From Pedobacter jeongneungensis (lineage in GTDB: Bacteria > Bacteroidota > Bacteroidia > Sphingobacteriales > Sphingobacteriaceae): a stretch of 64,000 bases of DNA. The position numbers and the translations under genes are program-made. The notes under the pieces are model-generated. The model did not search any database and was not told the origin of the DNA. It saw nothing but the letters and a program-made list of their open reading frames with translations. Shown here piece after piece: positions 41,876 to 51,235 of this stretch; position 1 is the first letter of the stretch; each line of letters begins with the position of its first letter. The DNA lies in the NCBI RefSeq assembly GCF_000633455.1, contig NZ_AYMG01000037.1:1-64000 (forward strand), read 5' to 3'.

Positions 41876-43384
41876 TTAATTATAGCCTGGATTTTGTTTA
41901 ATTACCCCTTTTGTAAGATCGATTTCCTGCTGTGGGATCGGTATAAATTCACTTTTGCCTGCTTTATAGCCCACCGGACCTAAAACGGTAACCGCTCTGC
42001 CACTGCGAACAAGATCAAAGAAACGGTGACCTTCAAAAGCAAGCTCTAACCTGCGCTCATTAAAGATGTTATCTAAAGTTGCAGGAACCGGAGTTAAACC
42101 TACTCTTGCCCTTACAGCAGTAAGCAGTTCTAATGCCCGGGTTGGATCGCTGTTTAACCTCACCAAAGCCTCGGCTTCCATTAAATAAGTATCGGCCAAA
42201 CGCATTTCAATTTCATCAATTGGCCAGTTTAACTCGGCAGTACCGCTGTTTGAGCGGTATGCTTTTAAGGGCGCATATTTTTTAATGAAATAGTCGGTGT
42301 TTTGGTACCTTCCATTATAAGTTGCGCCTGTAGCTTTTAATGCAGCACCATCGATGATAGAAGTGGCAAATCGCGGGTCGGTTTTCATTGCATTAACTAA
42401 GCTTAGCGTTACCGGACAGAAACCCCAACCAGCAGAATATGTATCGCCATTATAGCTATCCATACCAACAAACTGTGTACCTACATTACCTTCGCCACCG
42501 TTAACCCAGCCCCAATCGCCCCATGCTGCTAAAGTAGAATGAGGAATTTCTAAAATTACCTCAGCATTAAATTTATTATCTGGTCTGAAGATATCGGCAT
42601 AATTTGGCAATAAAGAATAACCATAAGCATTGCCAACTTTGTTGATATCGTTAAACAGAGTAGCTGCTTCCTGAAGTTTGGCATTATCGTTTTGGTATAG
42701 CAATACCTTTGCAAGCAATGCTTTTGCAGCCCCCATAGAAATACGGCCTTTTTCATTTGTGGCAACAGTTGTAGGCAAGGAAGGATAAGCATCACGAAGG
42801 TCTTTCTCCACTTGCGCATAAATTGCTGCCGGTGCAGATTGTTTTTGCGTATAAAGATCGGCGGTTGGTATGGTTGCCGTAATTAACGGAACATTGCCGA
42901 AAAACCTAACCAGATCAAAATAGAAATAGGCCCTTAAAAATTTAGCCTCCGCAGTTACCCTGGTTTTAAAACCTGCGCTTAGCGTTGTTGCTTTTGCAAT
43001 TTTCTCTAAAATAATATTGGCACGGTTAATACCTGTAAAATTTTTACTCCATAAACCCACCTGTGGGCCCAATCTCGAATCCATGTTAAAGTTATCGTAA
43101 GCTACCCAACCTGGTTGATCGGAAGCATTACTGCCACCAGCAAAACAATCGTCGGAGGCGGCACTTAATAATGGTTGTTTCATGGTGTAACCACCAGTAG
43201 TACCCCATTGCATTACATCGTATACAGCTATTAAGCCTTGGTAAACCTCAGTTTCGTTACGGTAGAAATTTTCTTCTGTTGCAGTTCCTTTGGGTACAAG
43301 TTCTAAAAAGTCTTTTTTGCAAGAAACTGTTAATTGCATCATCGCCAAAATGGCAATCGAATATTTTATATGTCTAATTTTCAT
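41876..43384 (-). CDS. susD: SusD/RagB family nutrient-binding lipoprotein
   Basis: The protein (502 residues, start ATG 43384, MKIRHIKYSIAILAMM) has a lipoprotein signal ending LTVSCKKDFLELVPKG. It has the SusD pattern throughout: TEENFYRNETEVYQGLIAVY at the N-terminus, helical TPR-like repeats with TAEAKFLRAYFYFDLVRFFG near 145, and RADTYLMEAEALVRLN with the closing FNERRLELAFEGHRFFDLVR. It binds oligosaccharide and forms the lid on the SusC barrel. It follows SusC with 10 bp between the stop and this start. Confidence 0.95.
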   Translation of the reverse strand: MKIRHIKYSIAILAMMQLTVSCKKDFLELVPKGTATEENFYRNETEVYQGLIAVYDVMQWGTTGGYTMKQPLLSAASDDCFAGGSNASDQPGWVAYDNFNMDSRLGPQVGLWSKNFTGINRANIILEKIAKATTLSAGFKTRVTAEAKFLRAYFYFDLVRFFGNVPLITATIPTADLYTQKQSAPAAIYAQVEKDLRDAYPSLPTTVATNEKGRISMGAAKALLAKVLLYQNDNAKLQEAATLFNDINKVGNAYGYSLLPNYADIFRPDNKFNAEVILEIPHSTLAAWGDWGWVNGGEGNVGTQFVGMDSYNGDTYSAGWGFCPVTLSLVNAMKTDPRFATSIIDGAALKATGATYNGRYQNTDYFIKKYAPLKAYRSNSGTAELNWPIDEIEMRLADTYLMEAEALVRLNSDPTRALELLTAVRARVGLTPVPATLDNIFNERRLELAFEGHRFFDLVRSGRAVTVLGPVGYKAGKSEFIPIPQQEIDLTKGVIKQNPGYN

Positions 43385-43394
43385 ATCGCTCTTA

Positions 43395-46300
43395 TTAAAA
43401 TCCAACATTTACACCTACAAAAAATGATCTGGCCTGAGGGTAGAAACCGCGGTCTACACCTAAGCTTCCGCCTCCTATTTCCGGATCGTAACCAGTGTAC
43501 TTGGTCAGGGTAAACAGGTTGTTGCCCATTACATAAACTTTTAACTTATCCAAACCAACCTTATTTACCAGTTGCTTAGGCAAGGTGTAGCCCAATTGAA
43601 CATTTTTTAACCTGAAATATGCACCGCTTTCTAAAAACAGGCTCGATACCCGGCTATAGTTTTTGTTATCATCCTGTAAAGTCACTCTCGGTATGGTATT
43701 ACTTGTTCCCTCGCCTGTCCACCGGTTTAAAATATTGGTGGTATAATTAGATGGGGTTAAATCGAACCTTCTTAATCCGTTAAAGATCATGTTTCCTGAA
43801 ACGCCCTGTCCGAACAATGAAATATCAAAACCTTTGTATTTTGCAGAAAAAGTTAGGCCATAAGTAAAATTCGGGTTCGATCGGCCTAAGAAAGTCCTGT
43901 CTGCATCGCTGATTACGCCATCGCCATTCAGGTCTAAAAATTTAATATCACCCGGTTTTGCATTTGGCTGGATCAAAGTACCGGCACCGTTTTTATAATT
44001 GTTGATTTCTGCCTGATTCTGGAAAAGGCCTGCAGTCTGGTATCCGAAGAATGAATCAACTGATTGGCCAACCGCTACACGTGTTACTTCTAAAGCCTGA
44101 GGTGTAATGGTTTGTCTGCTTGGAATATAATCTTTATCTGCGCCTAATAAGGTTACCTGATTTTTAATAAATGAAGCATTACCGGCAACATGAAAGCTCA
44201 CTTCGCCTATTTTTTTGTTCCATCCCAGTTCAATTTCAAAACCCCTGTTGTATAAATCGGCAGTATTGGCATAAGGACCACTATTACCTACGTATGATGG
44301 AACTACCTGTTGCAATAACATTCCGTACGTTTTTTTATTGAAATAACTGGTACTTAAAGTAATGCCCTCGAATAAAGTAGCATCAAAACCTAAATCGAAT
44401 GAAGAGGTTTCTTCCCATTTTAAATCAGGATTTGAAAGTGCATTCGGACTAACGCCATTAACAAGCGTTTGGCCGGAAGCTGTTCCCAGCGAATAATTTC
44501 GTCCACCGCTTACCGTTGCTAAGTATCTGAAATCCGGAATACGGTCGTTACCATTAATACCGTAAGACCCCCTTAATTTTAGGAAAGTAACAATATCGTT
44601 TTTAGGCCAAAAATCCTCACGTGAAGCAACCCAACCTGCTGATGCAGAAGGAAAATAACCATATTTATTATTCGGGCCAAATTGTGATGAACCATCTCTG
44701 CGAATAATCCCCGTAAAAAGATATTTTTCATCGTAGTTATAAATAATACGACCAAATATGGAGTTTAAAGTATTAAGATACTCCCCTCCATAAAAATCTG
44801 AATTGGTTCTGGCTACCGGAAATTGTAATGAAGCATCTTTAATGTTATCAACCGGAATACCTTCTTTAATACCACCCTGGGTTTCACCTTTATTTTTCTG
44901 TGCCGAATAGCCTAATAATGCCGTAAATACATGCTTACCAATGGTTTTATCATAGCTCAGGGTATTTTCCAACGACCAGAACAAACCTCTGTTACTATCC
45001 CTGGTGTAAGCTGTTAAAGTAGATTGATTGATGGAGTTCAGATAGTAAATCGGACGAAAACTCTGTCCGCCCCAAAAAGCAAGATCCACGCCTCCCGTGC
45101 TTCTAAATTTTAAACCTTTAATAAATTCTACTTCGGCAAATGCATTACCTACTATTTTATCGCTCCAGCTATTTCCCTGGGCAACCTTTAGTGCTGCAAC
45201 AGGGTTTAAAACCTCTGATTGTGCATAATCAGAAATTCCATAAGGAAAACCTGCGTCATTTCTAACCACAGGATTATTCAGGTACTTTGAAGCACCATAT
45301 TTTGCAGGATCGGTTTCAACAACAGGTGTTATCGGATCCATATTAATGGCCCGGCTTAATGGCGAACCATACTCGGTATTGGTACTTACGCCAACCGAAT
45401 TGATCCTGGTATAACCGATCGAGTTACCAAACTTAATGTTCTTGGTGATTTTATGTTCAAAGTTAAATCTGGCGGTAAATCTTTTAAACTGCGAATTGGA
45501 TGTAGCCACAATACCATCCTGATCGAAATAACTGAACGAGCCATAATAAACAGATTTATCATTTCCTCCGCTCATGTTTAAATCGTGGTTCTGGATTTTG
45601 GCGCTGTTATTAAATACAGCTGCCTGCCAATCGGTACCTTCACCATACTGCGCCGGATTAGGGAAACGCACTGCAGTAACCCCATCAGCCAACTGTGATT
45701 CGTTATAAATGGTAGCGTATTGCGTAGCATTTAGCAGATTAAGCTTTGTAGAAGGAGCCTGTGTACCGATATAATTATTATACTCCAGTCTGATTCTTCC
45801 CGTATTGGCGCCTTTTTTGGTGGTTACAATAATTACCCCGTTTGCGGCACGTGTACCATAAATAGCCGCCGATGCGGCATCTTTTAACACTTCGATCGAT
45901 TCGATATCTGATTGATTAAGGTATTCAATCCCGCCGCCTATTACCACCCCATCCACTACAAATAAAGGATCGGCATTGTTAATATTTGCTGTACCGCGGA
46001 TCCTGATGGTACCGCCATCGCCTGGCTGACCAGAACTCGTCATTACATTTACACCGGATGCCCTGCCCTGTAACGATTGCTCCAAACGCACTACCGGGGC
46101 ATTTTCTAAATCGGCGGCCTTAACTGATGCAATTGCTCCGGTTACCACACTCTTCTTTTGTGTACCATAACCAATTACCACGGCATCGGCCAGTAAACCT
46201 GCCTGCGGTTCTAATTTTATGGTTAAGCCGTTGGCTGCAGTTACCTCTTTATTTTCGTAACCGATGTAAGAAATCACCAATGTAGCTCCTTCGGTTACAT

Positions 46301-46814
46301 CTTTTAAAGTAAATGTACCCGTTTCATCAGTTACCGAACCCTGGTTGGTACCTTTTACCTTAACACTGGCTCCTGCCATGGGCTGGCCTTTTTCATCAAC
46401 CACCTTACCCCTTATATCAACAAAAGTGCGGATCATTAAAGGTGTACCCTCTTCCGATTTACGGTGAATAATAATGGTATTGTTTTTTATGGTATAGCCA
46501 AGCGGCTGATCACTAAAAATACGTTTGAGCGCTTCTTTAATATCTGTATTACGGATATCGATGGTTACCGGTTTAGCTTCCTTTAAAAGATCTAAATCGT
46601 ACAGAAAACTATAACCCACGCTTTTGTTCAGCTTGCGAAAAACTTTAAGTAGTGTGGTATTTTTTTCTGATAATGTTACGTTTTGTGCATTTGCAGCCCC
46701 GTAACTGAGCTGTAAAAATGTAGTGATTAGCAAGACAAAAGTCAATTTCATAATCAACAAAATTTTAAACAGGCGTCCCTTTGGTTTGGGCAACCATTCA
46801 GTATAAAAATTCAT
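43395..46814 (-). CDS. susC: SusC/RagA family TonB-linked outer membrane protein with STN domain
   Basis: The 1139-residue protein has a signal anchor (LLIMKLTFVLLITTFLQLSY) and an STN domain (about 50-115; NTDIKEALKRIFSDQPLGYT) that contacts the anti-sigma factor. A CarboxypepD_reg-like domain (VDIRGKVVDEKGQPMAGASV) leads to the plug with RIRGTANINNADPLFVVDGV and then a 22-strand-type barrel ending FFVGVNVGF. It imports oligosaccharides with energy from TonB. The STN domain identifies it as a transducer that signals to the FecR/sigma pair upstream (46965, 48681). The operon runs SusC-SusD-PKD protein-GH16. Confidence 0.96.
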   Translation of the reverse strand: MNFYTEWLPKPKGRLFKILLIMKLTFVLLITTFLQLSYGAANAQNVTLSEKNTTLLKVFRKLNKSVGYSFLYDLDLLKEAKPVTIDIRNTDIKEALKRIFSDQPLGYTIKNNTIIIHRKSEEGTPLMIRTFVDIRGKVVDEKGQPMAGASVKVKGTNQGSVTDETGTFTLKDVTEGATLVISYIGYENKEVTAANGLTIKLEPQAGLLADAVVIGYGTQKKSVVTGAIASVKAADLENAPVVRLEQSLQGRASGVNVMTSSGQPGDGGTIRIRGTANINNADPLFVVDGVVIGGGIEYLNQSDIESIEVLKDAASAAIYGTRAANGVIIVTTKKGANTGRIRLEYNNYIGTQAPSTKLNLLNATQYATIYNESQLADGVTAVRFPNPAQYGEGTDWQAAVFNNSAKIQNHDLNMSGGNDKSVYYGSFSYFDQDGIVATSNSQFKRFTARFNFEHKITKNIKFGNSIGYTRINSVGVSTNTEYGSPLSRAINMDPITPVVETDPAKYGASKYLNNPVVRNDAGFPYGISDYAQSEVLNPVAALKVAQGNSWSDKIVGNAFAEVEFIKGLKFRSTGGVDLAFWGGQSFRPIYYLNSINQSTLTAYTRDSNRGLFWSLENTLSYDKTIGKHVFTALLGYSAQKNKGETQGGIKEGIPVDNIKDASLQFPVARTNSDFYGGEYLNTLNSIFGRIIYNYDEKYLFTGIIRRDGSSQFGPNNKYGYFPSASAGWVASREDFWPKNDIVTFLKLRGSYGINGNDRIPDFRYLATVSGGRNYSLGTASGQTLVNGVSPNALSNPDLKWEETSSFDLGFDATLFEGITLSTSYFNKKTYGMLLQQVVPSYVGNSGPYANTADLYNRGFEIELGWNKKIGEVSFHVAGNASFIKNQVTLLGADKDYIPSRQTITPQALEVTRVAVGQSVDSFFGYQTAGLFQNQAEINNYKNGAGTLIQPNAKPGDIKFLDLNGDGVISDADRTFLGRSNPNFTYGLTFSAKYKGFDISLFGQGVSGNMIFNGLRRFDLTPSNYTTNILNRWTGEGTSNTIPRVTLQDDNKNYSRVSSLFLESGAYFRLKNVQLGYTLPKQLVNKVGLDKLKVYVMGNNLFTLTKYTGYDPEIGGGSLGVDRGFYPQARSFFVGVNVGF

Positions 46815-46964
46815 ATATTTGGTTATTAGGTTTAGAATAGTTGTATCTCACAATTTTACGATTAGAATAAAGCCTTAAATATGGCCGGGAGCGTTGCCGC
46901 GCTTCCGGTTTTTTAGTCAGGCATATTCTAAAAAATCATCATCGTTTTGATGAAAAAGTATAGG

Positions 46965-48143
46965 TTATGGCATAACTAAAATCCTCCTCTCTTCTATTTT
47001 AAAATGTACGGCCCCAGTGGTTTGCAGCATATCCAACACCTCGTTAACGCTATTGAAACGCGAAATGCGCCCACCAAAGGTTTTATTGATTTTATTGCCG
47101 CGGTAATCTATTTCTACATTGTACCAACGGGCAATTTTATTCATAATGGTTGCTAAATTCTCTTCATTAAAACTGAAATAACCATCTTTCCAGGTTACCG
47201 ATTCTTCGGCATCTACGGTTTCTACTTTCACTGATGCTGATGAAGAGGTGATGATCGATTGCTGGCCCGGTTTTAATAACTGCGAAAGGTTCGACTGTAA
47301 ATTTTTAATCCTTACGCTACCTTCCAACAGTGTGGTTTTGTTGCTGGGTTCGTTATTATAAGCATTGATGTTAAAATGCGTACCCAAAACTTCCACTTCC
47401 TGACTTCTGCCTGCACCAATGTCGCTTTTTACCTTAAATGGCACCCTTGCACCTTTTTTATCGGTTAATTTGGCCACTTCGAAATAGGCTTCACCTTTCA
47501 GTTCTACTTTTCTTTCTTCGCCATTAAAAGCAGCCGGGTACTTTAAAACCGATTCAGCATTGAGCCAAACTTTGGTCCCATCAGGAAGATTGATCTGGTA
47601 TTGTCCGCCACGCGGCGTTTCAATTGTGTTATACACTGCTTTTTTAACATTCGATGCCAATTGGGCAGCAACGGTATAAATTAGCTCCCCTTTACTGGTT
47701 TTGGTAATGTTAATACCTGCTTGTTTAGCAATTACGCCATTCGTAGCATCAGTTAAAGATATTTTAGAACCATCTGCCAAAGTTAAAGTTGCTTTGTTAC
47801 CACCGGGCCTGATAATTTTTTCTGCTGTTTTACTAATTTGTTGAGGATTTGAGAATTGTTTTTTCAGCTGATTATTGATCACAAAACCAATAAAGAAAAG
47901 TACCACTGCCGCAGCCGCCAGTTTTGGCCAAAGCAGGCTTCTACGTGCAGGTTTCAGCGCTGTTTCTTCTTCAATGGCATTCCAGATCTGGATTTTGGCA
48001 TCAATTAACTCGGAGTGATCCAGATCGGATACCTTTTTAGACAGTTCGGATGAGTGCCACGATTCTACTAAAGCTTTTTCGTCTTCAGTACACAATCCAT
48101 CTCTGTATCGTTCTAAAAGTTTTTCAACTTCGGCTTTATTCAT
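46965..48143 (-). CDS. FecR family anti-sigma factor
   Basis: The 392-residue protein has a cytosolic N-terminus (MNKAEVEKLLERYRDGLCTE), one membrane helix near 72-90 (KLAAAAVVLFFIGFVI), and a periplasmic FecR domain with ETPRGGQYQINLPDGTKVWL near 170. A C-terminal DUF4974 domain contains DGYFSFNEENLATIMNKIAR. It holds the sigma factor at 48681 until the SusC STN domain signals substrate. The gene is transcribed in the same direction as SusC, 150 bp upstream of it. Confidence 0.95.
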   Translation of the reverse strand: MNKAEVEKLLERYRDGLCTEDEKALVESWHSSELSKKVSDLDHSELIDAKIQIWNAIEEETALKPARRSLLWPKLAAAAVVLFFIGFVINNQLKKQFSNPQQISKTAEKIIRPGGNKATLTLADGSKISLTDATNGVIAKQAGINITKTSKGELIYTVAAQLASNVKKAVYNTIETPRGGQYQINLPDGTKVWLNAESVLKYPAAFNGEERKVELKGEAYFEVAKLTDKKGARVPFKVKSDIGAGRSQEVEVLGTHFNINAYNNEPSNKTTLLEGSVRIKNLQSNLSQLLKPGQQSIITSSSASVKVETVDAEESVTWKDGYFSFNEENLATIMNKIARWYNVEIDYRGNKINKTFGGRISRFNSVNEVLDMLQTTGAVHFKIEERRILVMP

Positions 48144-48297
48144 TACTTCAAAATATTTGGCTAATTAAATACATGTAGGTTAACCAAAGCCCAGGTAGTA
48201 GATGAAAAGAAAATATTTTTATTTTTTTTTGAATGATAAATTTTGGCCGTCGCAAACTTGTATATTTAGTTACCCTAAAGTGATTTATATTATTTAG

Positions 48298-48420
48298 AAA
48301 AACAGGGTTCGGTGTGCTTCGGTTACGAAAATCCTGCTATCCCTCCAAGTCCTCACCCGTGCCTCGCTCCGGGCTTTCCGTCCTATCAGGTTTATTTAAC
48401 AAAGCCTGCTTTCTAAAAGG
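48298..48420 (+). repeat. Dispersed intergenic repeat (CAGGGTTCGG family)
   Basis: Starting AAAAACAGGGTTCGG and containing TGCTTCGGTT, CGAAA, CCTGCT and later ATCAGGTTTATTTAACA, this element repeats at 58841-58940 and, in part, inverted near 28696-28710. The 48144-48680 gap between FecR and the sigma gene otherwise contains AT-rich DNA and GC-rich hairpin debris around 48540-48630; no gene was seen. Confidence 0.75.
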
Positions 48421-48680
48421 ACTGGTAACTTTAGACCTTATGGTTTTTTTTAAACGGCGCAGCCTTCAATGAGGCCATTAAAAACAATATTAACATCGAA
48501 TTAAACCTGCGAGGTTTGAACCGGTGGGTTTTACGTTAGGGATTGTAAGGGTTCAGTACCGATCCTTCATCGGTACCGGAGCGAAGCGAAGCCCTGAAAA
48601 GCCCGCCCCTTTCCCGTAGTTCACGGGATTGGGTAACGCCCAAATCAATCAATTTATGAATTTTGGGTTAGTCAAAAAAA

Positions 48681-49259
48681 TCAGCGAAGCATTAAAATTA
48701 CAGCCAGTAATAAAAACGATGTTAACTTTAACCTTAAAACCTTTAATGCATTGCTCATCTGCTTTTTTACCGTTTTATCTGATAAATGCAAAATATCGGC
48801 AATTTCCTTTTGAGTAAGGTGTTGCCGACGGCTCATTTCGAAAATCAGGCGCATTTTTGGCGGCAATAAAGCCACTTCTTTTTCAATCAGTGAAGCAAAT
48901 TCTCGCTCACGAATATAATTATCCGTCACATAATCACCCTGATCGGCAAAGTTTTCCAATGATTGTAAATAATTGGTACGCGATTTATTTTTATCCAGCC
49001 AATCGAAGATTTTATACCGCACTGCGGTGTACAGATAAGCCGATAACTGGGATTTGATTTTAATATTCGGATTACTCCAGAGGTACACAAAAATCTCCTG
49101 AACAATGTCTCTCGCATCTTCCCTATCAGGTACCATTTTACAAGCATAAATATATAACAAACCGTTAAACCGCTCGTAAATTTCTTCGAACGCATACCTA
49201 TTCCCATCCTGCATCAGGACGAAAAGTTCGTGATCGGTTAATGAGTTATAAGTTGACAA
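48681..49259 (-). CDS. ECF sigma factor (FecI-like) with hydrophobic tail
   Basis: The 192-residue protein has sigma region 2 (IYERFNGLLYIYACKMVPDR, DIVQEIFVYLWSNP) and region 4 (LPPKMRLIFEMSRRQHLTQKEIADI, ending VKKQMSNAL). The frame starts with TTG at 49259, directly after a stop, because no ATG is available until codon 16. The C-terminus LKLTSFLLLAVILML is strongly hydrophobic, odd for a soluble sigma factor, though similar tails occur in Bacteroidota FecI-like sigmas. With FecR and the STN-bearing SusC it forms a trans-envelope switch for the glucan operon. Confidence 0.92.
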   Translation of the reverse strand: MSTYNSLTDHELFVLMQDGNRYAFEEIYERFNGLLYIYACKMVPDREDARDIVQEIFVYLWSNPNIKIKSQLSAYLYTAVRYKIFDWLDKNKSRTNYLQSLENFADQGDYVTDNYIREREFASLIEKEVALLPPKMRLIFEMSRRQHLTQKEIADILHLSDKTVKKQMSNALKVLRLKLTSFLLLAVILMLR

Positions 49260-49399
49260 TGGTTAGAATGATTAAACGAATGTAAGAAATTGTTTAATGT
49301 AAATCCTAACATTATTTTAATATCATGCTGAGCTTTAAACGTTTTAGCAACGCTTAACAACAGGTTCTACACACAATTGTAAAGTTTGATTCTTTAATT

Positions 49400-49429
49400 G
49401 GTATATCGGGAAATTCCGATATACCTTTG
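49400..49429 (+). promoter_or_regulatory. ArsR promoter with perfect operator palindrome
   Basis: GGTATATCGG (49400-49409) and CCGATATACC (49416-49425) form an exact inverted repeat around GAAATT. The -7 element TACCTTTG (49422-49429) overlaps the right arm and ends four bases before the ATG at 49434. TTG at 49398-49400 could be the -33. A repressor bound here would block RNA polymerase directly. Confidence 0.85.
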
Positions 49430-49433
49430 TGTC

Positions 49434-49736
49434 ATGGATCAGGTAGAAATATTTAAAGCCCTTTCGAACAAAACACGTTTGCAGATTTTAGGCTGGCTAA
49501 AAGAGCCCGAGCTTAATTTTCCGGAACAGCCAAATGCCGATTTTGAAAACGTTGGTGTTTGTGTTGGGCAGATCCAGCTAAAAAGTGGTTTATCACAAAG
49601 TACCATCTCCGAATACCTTTCTATTTTACAGCGTGCAGAATTAATCAGCTCTACCCGTGTTGGGCAATGGACCTATTACAAACGCAATAAAGAAGGCTTG
49701 GAAAAATTAAGCGAAATCATCCATAAAGCATTATAA
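49434..49736 (+). CDS. ArsR family transcriptional regulator
   Basis: The 100-residue protein (start ATG 49434, MDQVEIFKALSNKTRLQILG) is an ArsR winged helix-turn-helix with recognition segment SGLSQSTISEYLSILQRAEL (about 52-71) and wing VGQWTYYKR. The helix before it reads ENVGVCVGQIQ, so a single Cys stands where metal-sensing ArsR proteins have Cys-x-Cys. This favours a redox or electrophile sensor over a metal sensor. It lies 13 bp before an old yellow enzyme gene, a class often induced by electrophiles, and both should be governed by the palindrome at 49400-49425. The frame is open back to 49398 but the promoter excludes that. Confidence 0.92.
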   Translation: MDQVEIFKALSNKTRLQILGWLKEPELNFPEQPNADFENVGVCVGQIQLKSGLSQSTISEYLSILQRAELISSTRVGQWTYYKRNKEGLEKLSEIIHKAL

Positions 49737-49749
49737 AATTTAAAAATAT

Positions 49750-50850
49750 ATGAACACAGATAGTTTATTCAGGCCTTTTAGCCTAAAAACATTAAATACA
49801 AAAAACAGGATTGTAATGGCTCCGATGACGAGATCTTTCTCGCCAGGTGGAGTGCCAACTCCCGAAGTTGCAGCTTATTATGCAAAAAGAGCCGCTGGCG
49901 AAGTAGGTTTAATTTTATCAGAAGGTACGGTAATCAACCGTCCATCTTCTTCTGCAGATCCAAACATTCCACATTTTTATGGCACCGAAGCTTTGGCAGG
50001 ATGGCAGCAGGTAATTAATGATGTTCACCAGGCTGGCGGGCAAATGGGTCCACAGATCTGGCACCAGGGAATTATGGAAAACCATGCATCAGGCTGGTTG
50101 CCAAGTACTCCTTTCGAAGGTCCATCAAGCTTTAACAAACCAGGTTTCGAAAATGGTGTAGCCATGACGGATGCTGCCATTGCCGATACTATTGCTGCTT
50201 TTGGTCAGGCTGCTGCAGATGCCAAAGCGTTAGGTTTTGATACCGTTGAAATACACGGTGCACACCAATACCTGATTGATCAGTTTTTCTGGGAAGGAAC
50301 AAACAACCGTACTGATATTTATGGCGGTAAAACTTTGGCCGAGCGTACCCGTTTTGGTGTGGAGGTAATTAAAGAAGTACGCAAAAGGGTTGGTGAAGAT
50401 TTTGCGGTAATTATCCGTTTATCTCAATTTAAACCTGCTGCTTATGATTTTAAACTGGCTAAAAATGAGCAGGAAATGGAGCAGTGGTTAACACCATTGG
50501 CCGATGCCGGTATTGATATTTTCCATTGCTCGCAACGCCGTTTCTGGGAGCCTGAGTTTGAGGGTTCTGATTTGAACTTTGCAGGCTGGGCTAAAAAAAT
50601 CACCGGAAAAGCAACCATTTCTGTAGGTTCAGTTGGTTTAGATGGCGATTTCTTTGGCGCATTTGCTGGTCAAAGCTCACAACCTAGCTCATTAGATGAA
50701 TTGGTACGTAGAATGGATCGTGGCGATTTTGATTTGGTTGCCGTTGGCCGTCCGCTTTTAGCAGATTCGAACTGGGTAGAGAAAATTAAACATAACCGTA
50801 CTGAAGAATTGAAAGGCTTTAGCAAAGAGGCTTTAATGCAATTAGTATAA
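49750..50850 (+). CDS. Old yellow enzyme family alkene reductase
   Basis: The 366-residue FMN-dependent enzyme begins SLFRPFSLKTLNTKNRIVMA and contains the expected IWHQGIMENHASGW, IHGAHQYLIDQFFWEGTNNR with FMN/substrate His near 175, DIYGG and a C-terminal FDLVAVGRPLLADSNWVEKI. Such enzymes use NADPH to reduce activated C=C bonds of enones, quinones or nitro compounds. It is co-transcribed with an ArsR-type repressor, consistent with electrophile detoxification. A strong terminator follows at 50879. Confidence 0.94.
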   Translation: MNTDSLFRPFSLKTLNTKNRIVMAPMTRSFSPGGVPTPEVAAYYAKRAAGEVGLILSEGTVINRPSSSADPNIPHFYGTEALAGWQQVINDVHQAGGQMGPQIWHQGIMENHASGWLPSTPFEGPSSFNKPGFENGVAMTDAAIADTIAAFGQAAADAKALGFDTVEIHGAHQYLIDQFFWEGTNNRTDIYGGKTLAERTRFGVEVIKEVRKRVGEDFAVIIRLSQFKPAAYDFKLAKNEQEMEQWLTPLADAGIDIFHCSQRRFWEPEFEGSDLNFAGWAKKITGKATISVGSVGLDGDFFGAFAGQSSQPSSLDELVRRMDRGDFDLVAVGRPLLADSNWVEKIKHNRTEELKGFSKEALMQLV

Positions 50851-50878
50851 TAAATATCCCTATTTTTCTTTTTATTTT

Positions 50879-50908
50879 AAAAGCATCTCTTTCGAGATGC
50901 TTTTTTTG
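50879..50908 (+). terminator. Terminator of the ArsR/old yellow enzyme operon
   Basis: AAAAGCATCTC (50879-50889) and GAGATGCTTTT (50894-50904) form an 11-bp stem with TTTC loop and a T-run. Confidence 0.9.
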
Positions 50909-51066
50909 TGATGTCAGATGTTACCATCTGACATTAGAATCTTTTGCCACGGAAAACACAGAAATCACGGAATTAATTTCCATATCCTAATCCATCATTG
51001 CGAGAAGGCTTTTTCAGCCGACAGCCTGCCCCGATTTCGGGGAAGCAATCTTTCCCGCGGCGCTAG

Positions 51067-51162
51067 TCGGGATTTGCAATCCCGTCATTAGGGCTTAGGA
51101 TTTGTAATCCTTCTGGGTGGATTATAAATCCACAGTTCAAGGGTCGGGATTTGAAATCCCGA
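51067..51162. repeat. Four consecutive GGATTT-AATCC mini-hairpins
   Basis: CGGGATTTGCAATCCCG (near 51068), AGGATTTGTAATCCT (near 51097), TGGATTATAAATCCA (near 51118) and TCGGGATTTGAAATCCCGA (51144-51162) are short palindromes of the same form with different outer pairs. The 385-bp gap also holds ACACAGAAATCACGG-type repeat debris upstream and no gene. Confidence 0.7.
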
Positions 51163-51235
51163 CCAACCGCACGGCAACTTGAGGAAAGATGACAATATTT
51201 TTCCTTAAATTCACCTTTTTAAAATTGATCTCCAC

